Shown here piece after piece: positions 52,530 through 62,667 of a DNA stretch of 64,000 nt. How positions within the stretch are numbered: the stretch's first letter is position 1; the number at the start of each line of letters is the position of its first letter. The translations under genes and the position numbers were made by a program. The notes beneath the pieces are model-generated. The model worked only from the letters and a program-made list of their open reading frames with translations. It ran no database searches and was not told where the DNA came from. The stretch covers positions 4,392,501 to 4,456,500 of the forward strand of contig NZ_CP155618.1 in the NCBI RefSeq assembly GCF_031128465.2. The letters run 5' to 3'. The stretch is from Mariniflexile litorale. GTDB lineage: Bacteria; Bacteroidota; Bacteroidia; Flavobacteriales; Flavobacteriaceae.

Positions 52530-54485
52530 ATGGAATATCTAATAAAATTAAGCAGATTAAAATTACTCCGTTTTACTTTTAGTTTAGTGATAACAGTAAT
52601 TAGTACTACCGGGTTTTCACAAACAACTAATTCAAAAAAAGCAAATGGTAATGGCAATGTAACAATTTCAGGAGAACTTCGTCAATGGCATAATATAACT
52701 TTAAACCTTGCAGGGCCTTTTACCAACGAAGCCGACAAAGTTATAAATCCATTTACCGATTATCGCTTTAATGTGATTTTTAAACATGAATCTGGATCAC
52801 CTAAATATACGGTTCCTGGATATTTTGCAGCCGATGGAAATGCAGCTGAATCAGGTGCTACATCGGGTGAAATCTGGCGAGCTCACCTTTCTCCTGATCG
52901 GATAGGGAAATGGACCTATACCATTTTATTTGTTAGCGGTTCAGGAGTTGCCATTTCAGATTTATCAGGTAAAACCGTTGCCCCATACCATGGAGTTACA
53001 GGTTCTTTTGAAATAAAACCAACTGATAAAAGCGGACGAGATTTCCGTGGAAAAGGACGTTTACAATATGTGGGACGTCATTATTTACAGTTTGCAGGTA
53101 ATGGTGAGTATTTTCTAAAAGCAGGACCCGATTCACCTGAAACATTATTGGGTTCAGTAGATTTCGACAATACCATTGCTCGTAAAAAAAATGTACCACT
53201 TAAAACTTGGACATCACATGTTAAAGATTGGAATAATAATGATCCCGTTTGGCATAATAATAAAGGAAAAGGACTTATTGGTGCTCTTAATTATTTAGCT
53301 AGCAAAGGTGTTAATTCAATCTCTTTTCTACCATACAATGCAGGTGGCGATGGTGATAATGTTTGGCCTTTTGTGGAACGTAACGACAAATTTCATTACG
53401 ATTGCTCTAAACTAGACCAGTGGGAAATCGTTTTTGCCCATGCTCAGAAACTTGGATTACACTTGCATTTTAAATTACAAGAAACAGAAATTGATGACAA
53501 TAGAAAACGGAACGGTGCAAATATTATAGATATTCCACTAAAATCTGGAGAAATCGTTGCTGTACCAGAATCTCTTGACGGTGGTAAATTAGGTCCAGAG
53601 CGCAAACTCTATTTGCGTGAACTTATCGCTCGTTATGGTCATCATCTTGCATTAAACTGGAATCTTGGCGAAGAAAACACACAAACACCTGAAGAACAAC
53701 GTGCCATGGCGTTGTATATCAAAGAAACAAACCCTTATAATCACAACATCGTTATTCACTCTTATCCTAATATGCAAGATCGTGTTTACACACCGCTTCT
53801 TGGAAACGGATCAGTATTAACCGGTGCATCACTGCAAAACATGTGGAATGAAACCCATGCCAAAACATTGCAGTGGGTAAAAGCTTCCGATTTAAGCGGT
53901 AAAGCATGGGTTGTGGCTAATGATGAACAAGGTTCTGCAAATCTTGGAGTCCCACCAGACCCTAATTACGATGGATTTAACGGCACCGCTGGTGAAGGAA
54001 ATGATGCGTATGATTTAAATGATGTGCGCCGTTACACGCTTTGGGGAAATCTTATGGCAGGTGGTGCTGGTGTTGAATATTATTTTGGATATAAATTGAC
54101 TCAAAACGACATCATCGCTGAAGATTTCAGAAGTCGTGATAAATCATGGGAATATTGCAAAATAGCCTTAGATTTTTTTAAAGACAATAACATCCCGTTT
54201 TGGGAAATGAAAAATGAAAATGAATTGGTAGGCAATTTTTCTGCTGATAATTCTATATATTGTTTTGCTAGCAAGAATGAACTCTATCTTGTTTACCTCC
54301 CACTTGGTGGTAAAGCTAATTTAGACATGACTTTAGCATCAGGTGAATTTACGCTGTCATGGTTTAATCCTCGAACTGGTGGTTCACTTTCACCAGAAAC
54401 CATTATAGGAGGTGGTCAATCAGTATTACTTTCTGCACCATCTGAAAAAGAGGATTGGCTTGCTGTTGTTAAACGCAAGAAATAA
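52530..54485 (+). CDS. large DUF5060-type glycoside hydrolase
   Basis: 651 aa with a signal peptide (to about residue 32, GFSQ). DUF5060 N-terminal domain (about 45-170: WHNITLNLAGP, GYFAADGNA, WRAHLSPDRIGKWTY). A TIM-barrel catalytic region (about 185-545) has LALNWNLGEENTQ (probable acid/base Glu) and WVVANDEQGSAN (probable second carboxylate), and a C-terminal beta domain (about 570-651) is of the putative collagen-binding type. The two other DUF5060 proteins of this window are shorter. Function within pectin breakdown is likely; the target linkage is unknown. Confidence 0.8.
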   Translation: MEYLIKLSRLKLLRFTFSLVITVISTTGFSQTTNSKKANGNGNVTISGELRQWHNITLNLAGPFTNEADKVINPFTDYRFNVIFKHESGSPKYTVPGYFAADGNAAESGATSGEIWRAHLSPDRIGKWTYTILFVSGSGVAISDLSGKTVAPYHGVTGSFEIKPTDKSGRDFRGKGRLQYVGRHYLQFAGNGEYFLKAGPDSPETLLGSVDFDNTIARKKNVPLKTWTSHVKDWNNNDPVWHNNKGKGLIGALNYLASKGVNSISFLPYNAGGDGDNVWPFVERNDKFHYDCSKLDQWEIVFAHAQKLGLHLHFKLQETEIDDNRKRNGANIIDIPLKSGEIVAVPESLDGGKLGPERKLYLRELIARYGHHLALNWNLGEENTQTPEEQRAMALYIKETNPYNHNIVIHSYPNMQDRVYTPLLGNGSVLTGASLQNMWNETHAKTLQWVKASDLSGKAWVVANDEQGSANLGVPPDPNYDGFNGTAGEGNDAYDLNDVRRYTLWGNLMAGGAGVEYYFGYKLTQNDIIAEDFRSRDKSWEYCKIALDFFKDNNIPFWEMKNENELVGNFSADNSIYCFASKNELYLVYLPLGGKANLDMTLASGEFTLSWFNPRTGGSLSPETIIGGGQSVLLSAPSEKEDWLAVVKRKK

Positions 54486-54510
54486 AAATTAATTAATTAA
54501 AATTGAAAAA

Positions 54511-55341
54511 ATGAAGGATAATTTAAATAGCTATACAACATTAAATAACGGACTTAAAATGCCATGGTTGGGCTTTGGTGTTTATCAAATTGAAGATGGA
54601 AATGAAGTTCAAAATGCCGTAAGTAGTGCTTTAAAATTAGGTTATAGAAGTATTGATACAGCTACTGTTTATGGCAATGAAATAGGTGTTGGAAAAGCAA
54701 TAAAAGAGAGCGGAATTCCAAGAGAAGATATCTTTTTAACTACTAAAGTATGGAATGATGACCAACGTAAAAATCGAACTTTAGCTGCATTTCAAGAAAG
54801 TCTAAAACGTCTTGATACCGATTATGTTGATTTGTATTTAATACATTGGCCTGTGGCTGGTTGCTATCAAAAAACTTGGAAAGTCATGGAAGAAATTTAT
54901 AAAAGTGGACGTGCTAAAGCTATTGGAGTGAGTAATTTCCTTGTTCCTCATCTTCAAGATATTTTAAATTTAAATACTATAGTGCCAAGTATTAATCAAA
55001 TGGAATTCCACCCATATCTTGTACAACCGGAGTTATTAAATTTCTGCCAGAACCATCATATTCAAATGGAAGCTTGGAGTCCTTTAATGCAAGGTCATAT
55101 TGTAGATGTTCCAACTGTTCAAAACATTGCTAAAAAATATAAGAAAACACCTGCTCAGATTGTTTTACGCTGGGATTTACAACATGAAGTTATAACCATT
55201 CCTAAATCAGCTAATCCCAATCGTATTATTGAGAATACTCAAATTTTTGACTTTGAGCTCTCTCAAACTGAAATGGAAGAATTAGATGCATTAGACCAGA
55301 GTAAACGTTTTGGTCCCGATCCTGCAAATTTTGATTTTTAA
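54511..55341 (+). CDS. aldo/keto reductase
   Basis: 276 aa without signal peptide, so cytoplasmic among mostly secreted neighbours. The catalytic tetrad is intact: Asp49, Tyr54, Lys79 and His112 (SIDTATVYGNE, TTKVW, LIHWP). The NADPH-binding IPKSANPNRIIEN segment is present. It may reduce a carbonyl sugar released by the locus, such as a uronate derivative or apiose, but the substrate is unknown. It lies 16 bp before a DUF1593 gene. Confidence 0.93.
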   Translation: MKDNLNSYTTLNNGLKMPWLGFGVYQIEDGNEVQNAVSSALKLGYRSIDTATVYGNEIGVGKAIKESGIPREDIFLTTKVWNDDQRKNRTLAAFQESLKRLDTDYVDLYLIHWPVAGCYQKTWKVMEEIYKSGRAKAIGVSNFLVPHLQDILNLNTIVPSINQMEFHPYLVQPELLNFCQNHHIQMEAWSPLMQGHIVDVPTVQNIAKKYKKTPAQIVLRWDLQHEVITIPKSANPNRIIENTQIFDFELSQTEMEELDALDQSKRFGPDPANFDF

Positions 55342-55357
55342 ATAAGCATATTCTATT

Positions 55358-56707
55358 ATGAAAAAAATAAAGATTATCACAAATATTATATTGATTTTTC
55401 TCTATCTATTTTTAAATTCAGAGCATATAGCTGCTCAAAACAAAGATTTAAAACCCAGAGTAATCGTCATGACCGATGGAGAGGTAGATGATCATAGCTC
55501 TATGATTCGGTTTTTACTTTACTCTTGTGATGTAGATTTACTTGCCATTATTGAAACCAATTCCATTTTTCAAAGAAATGGACATAGTGATGAGGATTGG
55601 TATGAAAAACAATTGGAAGCCTACAAGCAAGTGTATCCTAATCTCATTAAACACAATTCAAACTACCCTACCTATGAAAAGCTTAAAAGCATTAGTTATA
55701 TAGGTGATGAAGACATTGAACATTTAAAAGATTTACGGGCTAAAAGATGGGAATTGATACCAGGAGGCGACATTAAGTTTACACCTGAAAAATGGTCTGA
55801 CACTCCTGGATCAGACAAGATTGTTGAGATATTACTAGAAAAAAATCCAGCTCCAGTGTACATACAAGCATGGGGCGGTGGAAATACCGCTGCACGCGCG
55901 TTCTATAAATTAAAAACGGAGTATCCAGACCAATATGACCAAGCGATATCCAAAGTTATCATGTATAATATTTGGTATCAAGATGGTGCTGGAAACTATA
56001 TTGAAAACAAACATCCGAAAGTAACTATGCTTTATTGTGGTTCTTTTGCAGGTACTTGGAATTATAGAAGTCAGAAAAACACCTATGATCTTATAAAAAA
56101 TGATATTAAAAACAATCATGGGCCACTAGGTGCTTTATACCCACAAGATTATGTTAGTGAAGGAGATTCTCCAGCGTTTCTTTACTTTGTTGAAAATGGT
56201 CTTAGAAATCATGAAAATCCAGCTTATGGTGGTTGGGGTGGTAGGTTTACAAAATCTGATAAATTTGAGAATGTATATGTCGATGCAAAAGATGATGGCG
56301 ATATAAAAAAATCTCTTGGTAGATGGGTAGACGATGCCAACAGAGATTTTGAAGCACGTATGACGTGGTGCATTGCTGAAAATTATAAAGATGCCAACCA
56401 TGTACCAATTGTTAAACTAAAAAACACAGAAACTATAACTGTTAAGAGCGGAAAAAAAGTAAAATTGGACGCTAGTAAATCTTATGACCCAGATGGAAAT
56501 AACATCACTTTTAACTGGTGGATATACAAAGATGCTGGGAGTTATGATGGATTGGTAAAACTTCAAGATTCAGACAAAGGAGTTTCATCTTTTGTTGCAC
56601 CTAAAGTAAATAAAGCAGAAAACATTCATATTATTTTGGAAGTTAGAGACAACGGAGACCCTGCTCTAGTGTCTTATAAAAGAATGATCATAACTGTAAA
56701 ACCATAA
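55358..56707 (+). CDS. DUF1593 (Sde182-type) protein
   Basis: 449 aa, secreted (signal peptide to about residue 27, IAAQ). Metal motif MTDGEVDDHSSM (Asp40, Asp44, Asp45), PVYIQAWGGGNTAARAF, GDSPAFLYFVENGL and NPAYGGWGGRF, followed by a Sde182-type C-terminal domain with ASKSYDPDGNNITFNWW. It belongs with the 59706 product to a subgroup having D-G-E-x-D-D in the metal site, whereas the 42645 and 58208 products have the longer loop. Located between the aldo/keto reductase and a GH140-like gene. Confidence 0.9.
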   Translation: MKKIKIITNIILIFLYLFLNSEHIAAQNKDLKPRVIVMTDGEVDDHSSMIRFLLYSCDVDLLAIIETNSIFQRNGHSDEDWYEKQLEAYKQVYPNLIKHNSNYPTYEKLKSISYIGDEDIEHLKDLRAKRWELIPGGDIKFTPEKWSDTPGSDKIVEILLEKNPAPVYIQAWGGGNTAARAFYKLKTEYPDQYDQAISKVIMYNIWYQDGAGNYIENKHPKVTMLYCGSFAGTWNYRSQKNTYDLIKNDIKNNHGPLGALYPQDYVSEGDSPAFLYFVENGLRNHENPAYGGWGGRFTKSDKFENVYVDAKDDGDIKKSLGRWVDDANRDFEARMTWCIAENYKDANHVPIVKLKNTETITVKSGKKVKLDASKSYDPDGNNITFNWWIYKDAGSYDGLVKLQDSDKGVSSFVAPKVNKAENIHIILEVRDNGDPALVSYKRMIITVKP

Positions 56708-56733
56708 AACTAAACTAACTAAAAACTAAACAT

Positions 56734-58149
56734 ATGACAAAAAATGTATTAATTATTGCATTTATAACCTTTTCAATTTGCGTAAAAGGTCAAGCGCCAT
56801 GGGATAATGGAAATTTAAAAGTGTCCGAGAATGAGCGTTATTTACAACATGCCAATGGCAAACCATTTTTTTGGTTGGGCGATACGTCTTGGTTATTACC
56901 AATAAGATTAAACAGAGACGAAGTGAAACTATACTTTGAAAATCGCAAAGAAAAAGGTTTTAACGTGGTACAGTGCATTTTTGTTCAAAATTACGATCAT
57001 AAAAATTCTTATGATGATTACCCTTATGCAAATGATGATGTTTCGCAACCTATTCAAACTCCTGGCAATAACCCAAACAATTCAGATGAATATGATTATT
57101 TTGATCATCTAGACTACATCGTGGAAGTTGCTGCTCAAAATGGAATTTATATAGCTTTAACACCGACTTGGAGAGATTTGGTAAAAAAAGATACCAACCT
57201 CACCATTGAAAAAGCAGAATTATTTGCAGCCCATTTAGGGAATCACTTTAAAAATAAACCCAACATCATATGGGTAAATGGAGGCAGTACTAAAGGAGAT
57301 ACCTTTACTGAAATTTGGCAAACTATTGGTGCTACTATCAAAAAAACCGATCCAAACCATTTAATTACATTTCATCCTTTTGGTAGAATGCAATCGAGTA
57401 CATGGTTTAATAATGATTCTTGGCTAGATGTAAACATGTTTGTTTCAGGGCACAGAACGTATGCTCAAGATGAAACTGGTTATGGAGAAGATAGTTGGCG
57501 TTATGTTTTAGACGATTTATCTAAAAAGCCACTTAGACCAACCTTAGATGGCGAAGCCTCCTATGAATCGCTTCCACAAGGCATTCATGACCATTCACAA
57601 CCTTATTGGAAAGCAAATGATATAAGACGTTATGCATATTGGTCTGTTTTTGCAGGATCTTGTGGTCACGTATACGGTGAAAACACTGTACGTCAAGTAT
57701 ATAAAGAAGGAGAAAATGCTCCTGAAAGCGGCGCAAAATTATCTTTTGTTGAAGCTTTAGATGTTGAAGGTGCTTTTGAACTACAATACTTAAAAAATCT
57801 TATTTTATCTCGCCCTTACTTTGAACGAATGAATGATCAATCGGTTGTTGCTGGTGATGAAGGTGAAAAATACAATCGCATTTTGGTATCAAAAGGAAAA
57901 GACTATCTAATGGCTTATAATTATACAGGACGCAATTTTACAATTCAAATGGGTAAAATTTCTGGAGAAAAAGTAATTGCCTGGTGGTACGATACCCGAA
58001 CCGGTTCGTCACAAAAAATTGGTGAATTTGAAAATAAAGGCAAGCTTACTTTTAATCCGCCTGGTACAAAATTTAACGGAAACGACTGGGTATTGCTTCT
58101 TGATAATAAATCAAAAAAATTCAATACTCCAGGTATTGTAATTCAGTAG
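56734..58149 (+). CDS. GH140-like (DUF4038) apiosidase-family protein with altered acid residue
   Basis: 471 aa, secreted (signal peptide 1-20, VKGQ). DUF4038/GH140 family: LQHANGKPFFWLGDTSWLL opening, a TIM-barrel, and a C-terminal putative collagen-binding domain (about 385-465). GH140 enzymes release apiose-linked side chains from rhamnogalacturonan II. Glu274 (LDGEASYE) fits the nucleophile-type carboxylate. The other position, normally Asp in a GGD motif (Asp203 in the 61173 product), is Ser185 here (NIIWVNGGST), so catalysis or specificity may be changed. Confidence 0.82.
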   Translation: MTKNVLIIAFITFSICVKGQAPWDNGNLKVSENERYLQHANGKPFFWLGDTSWLLPIRLNRDEVKLYFENRKEKGFNVVQCIFVQNYDHKNSYDDYPYANDDVSQPIQTPGNNPNNSDEYDYFDHLDYIVEVAAQNGIYIALTPTWRDLVKKDTNLTIEKAELFAAHLGNHFKNKPNIIWVNGGSTKGDTFTEIWQTIGATIKKTDPNHLITFHPFGRMQSSTWFNNDSWLDVNMFVSGHRTYAQDETGYGEDSWRYVLDDLSKKPLRPTLDGEASYESLPQGIHDHSQPYWKANDIRRYAYWSVFAGSCGHVYGENTVRQVYKEGENAPESGAKLSFVEALDVEGAFELQYLKNLILSRPYFERMNDQSVVAGDEGEKYNRILVSKGKDYLMAYNYTGRNFTIQMGKISGEKVIAWWYDTRTGSSQKIGEFENKGKLTFNPPGTKFNGNDWVLLLDNKSKKFNTPGIVIQ

Positions 58150-58207
58150 TTTACTGTCAAAAAATGACTAAATTTATAAAATTATTAAAATTTAAATACT
58201 AATAAAA

Positions 58208-59683
58208 ATGACTAAATTAAACACCGACAGAAATACACTAAAATTTAATAAACGCTTTCAGGTAAAGATTATTAAAGCATTAATTATTTTCTTGTTTTTT
58301 GGAACAAGTGTCATTTTAGCACAAGAAAAACCAAGAGTTTTTGTATTGACTGATATTGAAAATGAACCTGATGATGCTATGTCACTGGTTCGCTTCTTAG
58401 TGTATGCTAATAATTATGATATAGAAGGGTTGGCTGCCACCACTTCTATTCATCAACAGCATGAAATCGCAACCTATCGCGTCAAAGAAATCGTGGAAGC
58501 TTATAGTAAAGTAAGGGATAATCTAGAAAAGCATGAATCAGGTTTCCCAACAGGAGACTACTTAAAATCTATAATTACAGAAGGGCTATCTGAATATGGT
58601 GTAAAAGCCGTTGGTAAAGGGAAAGATTCTAATGCCTCTGAATTGCTAATAAAAACGGTTGATAAAAACGATCCAAGACCATTATGGGTAACTGTTTGGG
58701 GCGGACCAAATGTTTTAGGACAAGCGCTATGGAAAGTAAAACAAACGCGATCTGCTAAGGAACTTCAGAAATTTGTTTCAAAACTTCGTGTATATGCTAT
58801 TTCAGATCAAGACGATAGTGGCCCATGGATCCGTAAAGAATTCCCAGAATTATTTTACGTTATAAGCCCAGGGTTTAATCAAGGAGGTGCTTATCATCAT
58901 GCCACTTGGAGTGGTATTAGTGGCGACTTTTTTCATGCGCGATGTGAAGGCGGTGATTTTAGTACGGTTACTAACGAATGGCTTGAAAAAAATATAAGAA
59001 AAAAAGGACCTTTAGGTGCTGAATACCCGCTATGGGAATACTTAATGGAAGGTGATACACCTTCATTTTTATCACTAATCAACAATGGATTAAACAACCC
59101 TGAACATCCTGAATATGGTGGCTGGGGAGGTCGTTATGAATTATATACACCAAGAATGCAAAAATGGCATCTTTATCCAGAAAGCAGACCAATCTACTCG
59201 GATGCTGATGATGAAGTATTAGGTGTTGATGGACGTTGGCACGATGGAAATCATGAAACCATTTGGAGATGGAGAAATGCGTTTCAATACGATTTTGCAG
59301 CGAGAATGGATTGGACAATTAAAGATTATGATGAAGCCAACCACCCACCTATCGCTAAACTAGGTCACGATAATAATTTAGTGGCTAAAAAAGGGGATAA
59401 AGTGATGCTAAGTGCAAAAGGTTCTAACGACCCTGATGGTGACGCACTTTCATATGAGTGGTTTTTATATTCAGAGGCTGGAACATTTCCGCTTTCAAGT
59501 GCCCGTAGTGGACAACCTTTAGAAATTCAGAATTTTGACCAACAAGAAGCTTCTTTCGTAGTTCCTACAAAACGTATTATGGAACCTGGAATTGGAACTA
59601 TGCACATTATTTTAGCAGTTACAGATCATGGAACGCCAAGGTTAACTCGCTATCAACGTATTATTGTTACTATTAAAGAATAA
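58208..59683 (+). CDS. DUF1593 (Sde182-type) protein
   Basis: 491 aa with a long charged N-region before the signal-peptide core (about 20-39, ILAQ). Metal motif TDIENEPDD (Asp49, Asp55, Asp56), [48 protein letters not shown] and [13 protein letters not shown]-terminal domain with [13 protein letters not shown], ending RYQRIIVTI. Closely related to the 42645 product. Separated from the GH140-like gene by 58 bp and from the next DUF1593 by 22 bp. Confidence 0.9.
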   Translation: MTKLNTDRNTLKFNKRFQVKIIKALIIFLFFGTSVILAQEKPRVFVLTDIENEPDDAMSLVRFLVYANNYDIEGLAATTSIHQQHEIATYRVKEIVEAYSKVRDNLEKHESGFPTGDYLKSIITEGLSEYGVKAVGKGKDSNASELLIKTVDKNDPRPLWVTVWGGPNVLGQALWKVKQTRSAKELQKFVSKLRVYAISDQDDSGPWIRKEFPELFYVISPGFNQGGAYHHATWSGISGDFFHARCEGGDFSTVTNEWLEKNIRKKGPLGAEYPLWEYLMEGDTPSFLSLINNGLNNPEHPEYGGWGGRYELYTPRMQKWHLYPESRPIYSDADDEVLGVDGRWHDGNHETIWRWRNAFQYDFAARMDWTIKDYDEANHPPIAKLGHDNNLVAKKGDKVMLSAKGSNDPDGDALSYEWFLYSEAGTFPLSSARSGQPLEIQNFDQQEASFVVPTKRIMEPGIGTMHIILAVTDHGTPRLTRYQRIIVTIKE

Positions 59684-59705
59684 TAAATAAGTTAAATATT
59701 AAAAA

Positions 59706-61160
59706 ATGAAAAAAATACCATTTTTAAGTTTTATACTTCTGTTTTTAACAGTACAAACTGAGGTTAATAGTCAAAATCAAAAAACAAGAGTTATTGTCAC
59801 TTCAGACGGAGAAATAGATGATGAATGTTCTATGGTAAGATTCCTACTGTATGCGAACGAATGGGATGTTGAAGGTATTATTACCTCTAGTTCTCAATAT
59901 CACTGGCAAGGACATAAATGGGCGGGCGATGATTGGATTAATCCTTATCTTGATGCCTATGAAAACGTCTATCCTAATTTAATAAAGCACAGCCAAGATT
60001 ATCCTACTCCTGAATATTTAAAATCTATTAATTTTTTAGGCAATGTTGAAGCCCAAGGCGAAATGAACGCCATCACCCCTGGTTCAGAACATATTGCGAA
60101 AGTATTACTAGATGAATCGGATAATAGGCACATCTGGATTCAAGCATGGGGAGGTACAAACACTATTGCAAGAGCCTTAAAAACCATTGAAGAAGAGCAT
60201 CCTGATAAAATGGAATACGTAGCTAATAAACTTCGCTTTTTCTTCATTTGGGAACAAGATGATACGTATCAAAAGTACATTCGTCCGCATTGGGGTAAGT
60301 ATAATATTCAAACCATTATATGCGATCAATTTTGGGCCGTTGCTTACCAATGGGATAAGATAATCCCAGAAGATAAAATAAGCTATTTTAGAAATGATTG
60401 GATGAAATCTAACATTCTAGAAAATCATGGGTCGCTTTGTTCTTTATATGAAGCCTATAAAGGTGATGGTGATAACGAAGGATTTAGAGCCGAAAACCAT
60501 AAAAAGAAAGGCGATTTTAGATCTGAAGGAGATTCTCCTGCTTTTATATATGCAATTCCAACAGGACTGCGCTCTTTAGAATCACCAAATTATGGTGGTT
60601 GGGGTGGTCGCTATGTGAATGTTAGAGAAAACACTTGGTTAGATCCAGTACCTGAAGCCAACTACACCTACCCAGAAGGACGCTGGTTTACACAAACAGC
60701 ATGGGGACGAAACTATATGCGTAATATATATCCTGAAAATCAGGATTTAATGAATGCCTATTTTAATCCTATAACGAGATGGGTAGATGCTTTACAGAAT
60801 GATTTTGCAGCTCGTGCAGATTGGTGTGTTAAATCTTATGAAGAAGCCAACCACCCACCCATTGTAAAACTTAAAAATGCCATAGATATTTATGCAAAAC
60901 CTGGCGACAAAATTAAACTTGATGGTAAAGGAACAATTGATCCTGATGGTGATAAACTTAAATATGCTTGGTGGCAACATAATGAAGCTGGAACTTATAT
61001 TCATAGTATTTCTATAATAAATTCTACCGAACAAAAGGCTTCATTTACAGTTCCAAAAAATGCAGAAAAAGGACAAACTATTCATATTATTTATGAAGTA
61101 AAAGATAGTGGAACTCCCCAGCTAACTAGATATCAACGTATTATTATAACTATAAAGTAA
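59706..61160 (+). CDS. DUF1593 (Sde182-type) protein
   Basis: 484 aa with a signal peptide (to about residue 23, VNSQ). Metal motif TSDGEIDDECSM (Asp34, Asp38, Asp39), HIWIQAWGGTNTIARAL, GDSPAFIYAIPTGL and [12 protein letters not shown]. It has extra loops in the middle (about 245-330) and a Sde182-type C-terminal domain with TIDPDGDKLKYAWW. It is the fifth copy in the window, and three of the five are clustered around the two GH140-like genes. Confidence 0.9.
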   Translation: MKKIPFLSFILLFLTVQTEVNSQNQKTRVIVTSDGEIDDECSMVRFLLYANEWDVEGIITSSSQYHWQGHKWAGDDWINPYLDAYENVYPNLIKHSQDYPTPEYLKSINFLGNVEAQGEMNAITPGSEHIAKVLLDESDNRHIWIQAWGGTNTIARALKTIEEEHPDKMEYVANKLRFFFIWEQDDTYQKYIRPHWGKYNIQTIICDQFWAVAYQWDKIIPEDKISYFRNDWMKSNILENHGSLCSLYEAYKGDGDNEGFRAENHKKKGDFRSEGDSPAFIYAIPTGLRSLESPNYGGWGGRYVNVRENTWLDPVPEANYTYPEGRWFTQTAWGRNYMRNIYPENQDLMNAYFNPITRWVDALQNDFAARADWCVKSYEEANHPPIVKLKNAIDIYAKPGDKIKLDGKGTIDPDGDKLKYAWWQHNEAGTYIHSISIINSTEQKASFTVPKNAEKGQTIHIIYEVKDSGTPQLTRYQRIIITIK

Positions 61161-61172
61161 TAAATAAGCACT

Positions 61173-62639
61173 ATGTATAAACAGTTTAGCATTACATTAA
61201 TCTTGTGCATAATATTTCTATTTTCTTTTAAAATGATAGCACAATCACCATGGCAACAACATGGTAAACTGGAAGTATCCACAAACGGTCATTATATTCA
61301 ACATAAAGATAAAAACCCTTTTCTATGGATTGGAGACACTGGTTGGGGAATGATTCAACAGTTAACAAGAGAAGAAATTGACCAATATTTAGATAGTCGT
61401 CAGGCACTAGGTTTTACAGTAATTCAAACTGTAGCTCATTGGTCACCTCATGGTGGAGGTATTAATAGAAGTCCGGATAACGCTGTAAATGCATATGGAC
61501 ATAGACCTTTTACTGGAGATGAAAAATCACCAAACACATCAGAACCTCTAGTAGTTAAAGGTGGTTCTTCAACATCCCCTAACGACTATTGGGATCATGT
61601 TGATTATGCCATTGAAGCAGTAAAAAAACGAAACATGTATATAGCACTTTTACCATGTTGGGCTTCTGAACTAGTTACTGGTACAGGACAATATACAACA
61701 GAGGAAGCCAAAACTTATGGTGAATTTATTGGGAAAAGATACGGAAAAGAACCACATGTTATTTGGGTACTTGGTGGTGATACCAAAGCACAATTTGATG
61801 GGTATGACAAGAATCAAAAATACAGCCAATACGATTACCGTGATATTTATAGAGCAATGGCAGAAGGGATTGTTAAAGGAGCGACTAATAAAACCCCTGC
61901 TTGGAATGAAAAACATTCCGCTTGGGACGAGGTTTTTTTAACTTACCATCCTAATGGAGATTATCCTTACGGATCATCACAATGGTTTCATGAAGATACT
62001 TGGCAAGATGTAAATGGTGTGGAAGTTTGGAAAGAAGTAAATGATGTATATAGAGCTATGCTAAATGATTATCAATTAAAAAACCCTGTTAAACCAAGCT
62101 TGTTCTTAGAAGGTTCTTATGAATATGGCACCTATCGTCATGAATGTGGATGGGTAACGCCAGTTAGAGTTCGCAGACAATTTTATCAAACATTTTTTGC
62201 TGGTGGGGCTGGACATACCTATGGAGCTGCTCCTATTTGGGCCATGAGAGGCAATGAAGGTGATTATAATTGTGGCTATACTTGGCAAGAAGCCTTAAAT
62301 TTCCCTGGGGCAATTCAAATAGCAAAAATTGGGAAACCATTTTTAATAGACCACAAGTGGAATGAATGGATTCCAAACGGGAATGTTATTTCTGGAGTTG
62401 GTGAAAATGAAAGTTTAAAAACTGCCGTTACTACAAAATCAGGAGATATGGCATTGATTTATTTCTCTAACAACTCTAGTTGTCGTGTAAACAATGTTTT
62501 GAATAAAGATGCTGAAGCATACTGGTTTTATCCTAGAAATGGAGAAATAGAGAAAGTCTCTTCTTTTAAAGATAATGAATCGAAAGCTATGGTACCTCCA
62601 TCAAATTGGGAAGATGCTATATTAGTATTGAAAAATTAA
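61173..62639 (+). CDS. GH140-like (DUF4038) glycoside hydrolase
   Basis: 488 aa, secreted (signal peptide to about residue 24, MIAQ). Opening LQ/IQHKDKNPFLWIGDTGWG, TIM-barrel with Asp203 in WVLGGDTK and Glu313 in FLEGSYEYG as the likely catalytic pair, and a C-terminal putative collagen-binding domain ending in VPPSNWEDAILVLKN. The intact catalytic pair makes this the better candidate for an active apiosidase-type enzyme in the window. It lies 12 bp after a DUF1593 gene. Confidence 0.86.
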   Translation: MYKQFSITLILCIIFLFSFKMIAQSPWQQHGKLEVSTNGHYIQHKDKNPFLWIGDTGWGMIQQLTREEIDQYLDSRQALGFTVIQTVAHWSPHGGGINRSPDNAVNAYGHRPFTGDEKSPNTSEPLVVKGGSSTSPNDYWDHVDYAIEAVKKRNMYIALLPCWASELVTGTGQYTTEEAKTYGEFIGKRYGKEPHVIWVLGGDTKAQFDGYDKNQKYSQYDYRDIYRAMAEGIVKGATNKTPAWNEKHSAWDEVFLTYHPNGDYPYGSSQWFHEDTWQDVNGVEVWKEVNDVYRAMLNDYQLKNPVKPSLFLEGSYEYGTYRHECGWVTPVRVRRQFYQTFFAGGAGHTYGAAPIWAMRGNEGDYNCGYTWQEALNFPGAIQIAKIGKPFLIDHKWNEWIPNGNVISGVGENESLKTAVTTKSGDMALIYFSNNSSCRVNNVLNKDAEAYWFYPRNGEIEKVSSFKDNESKAMVPPSNWEDAILVLKN

Positions 62640-62667
62640 AATCATAAAATAAAACTTAAATTCCAAT

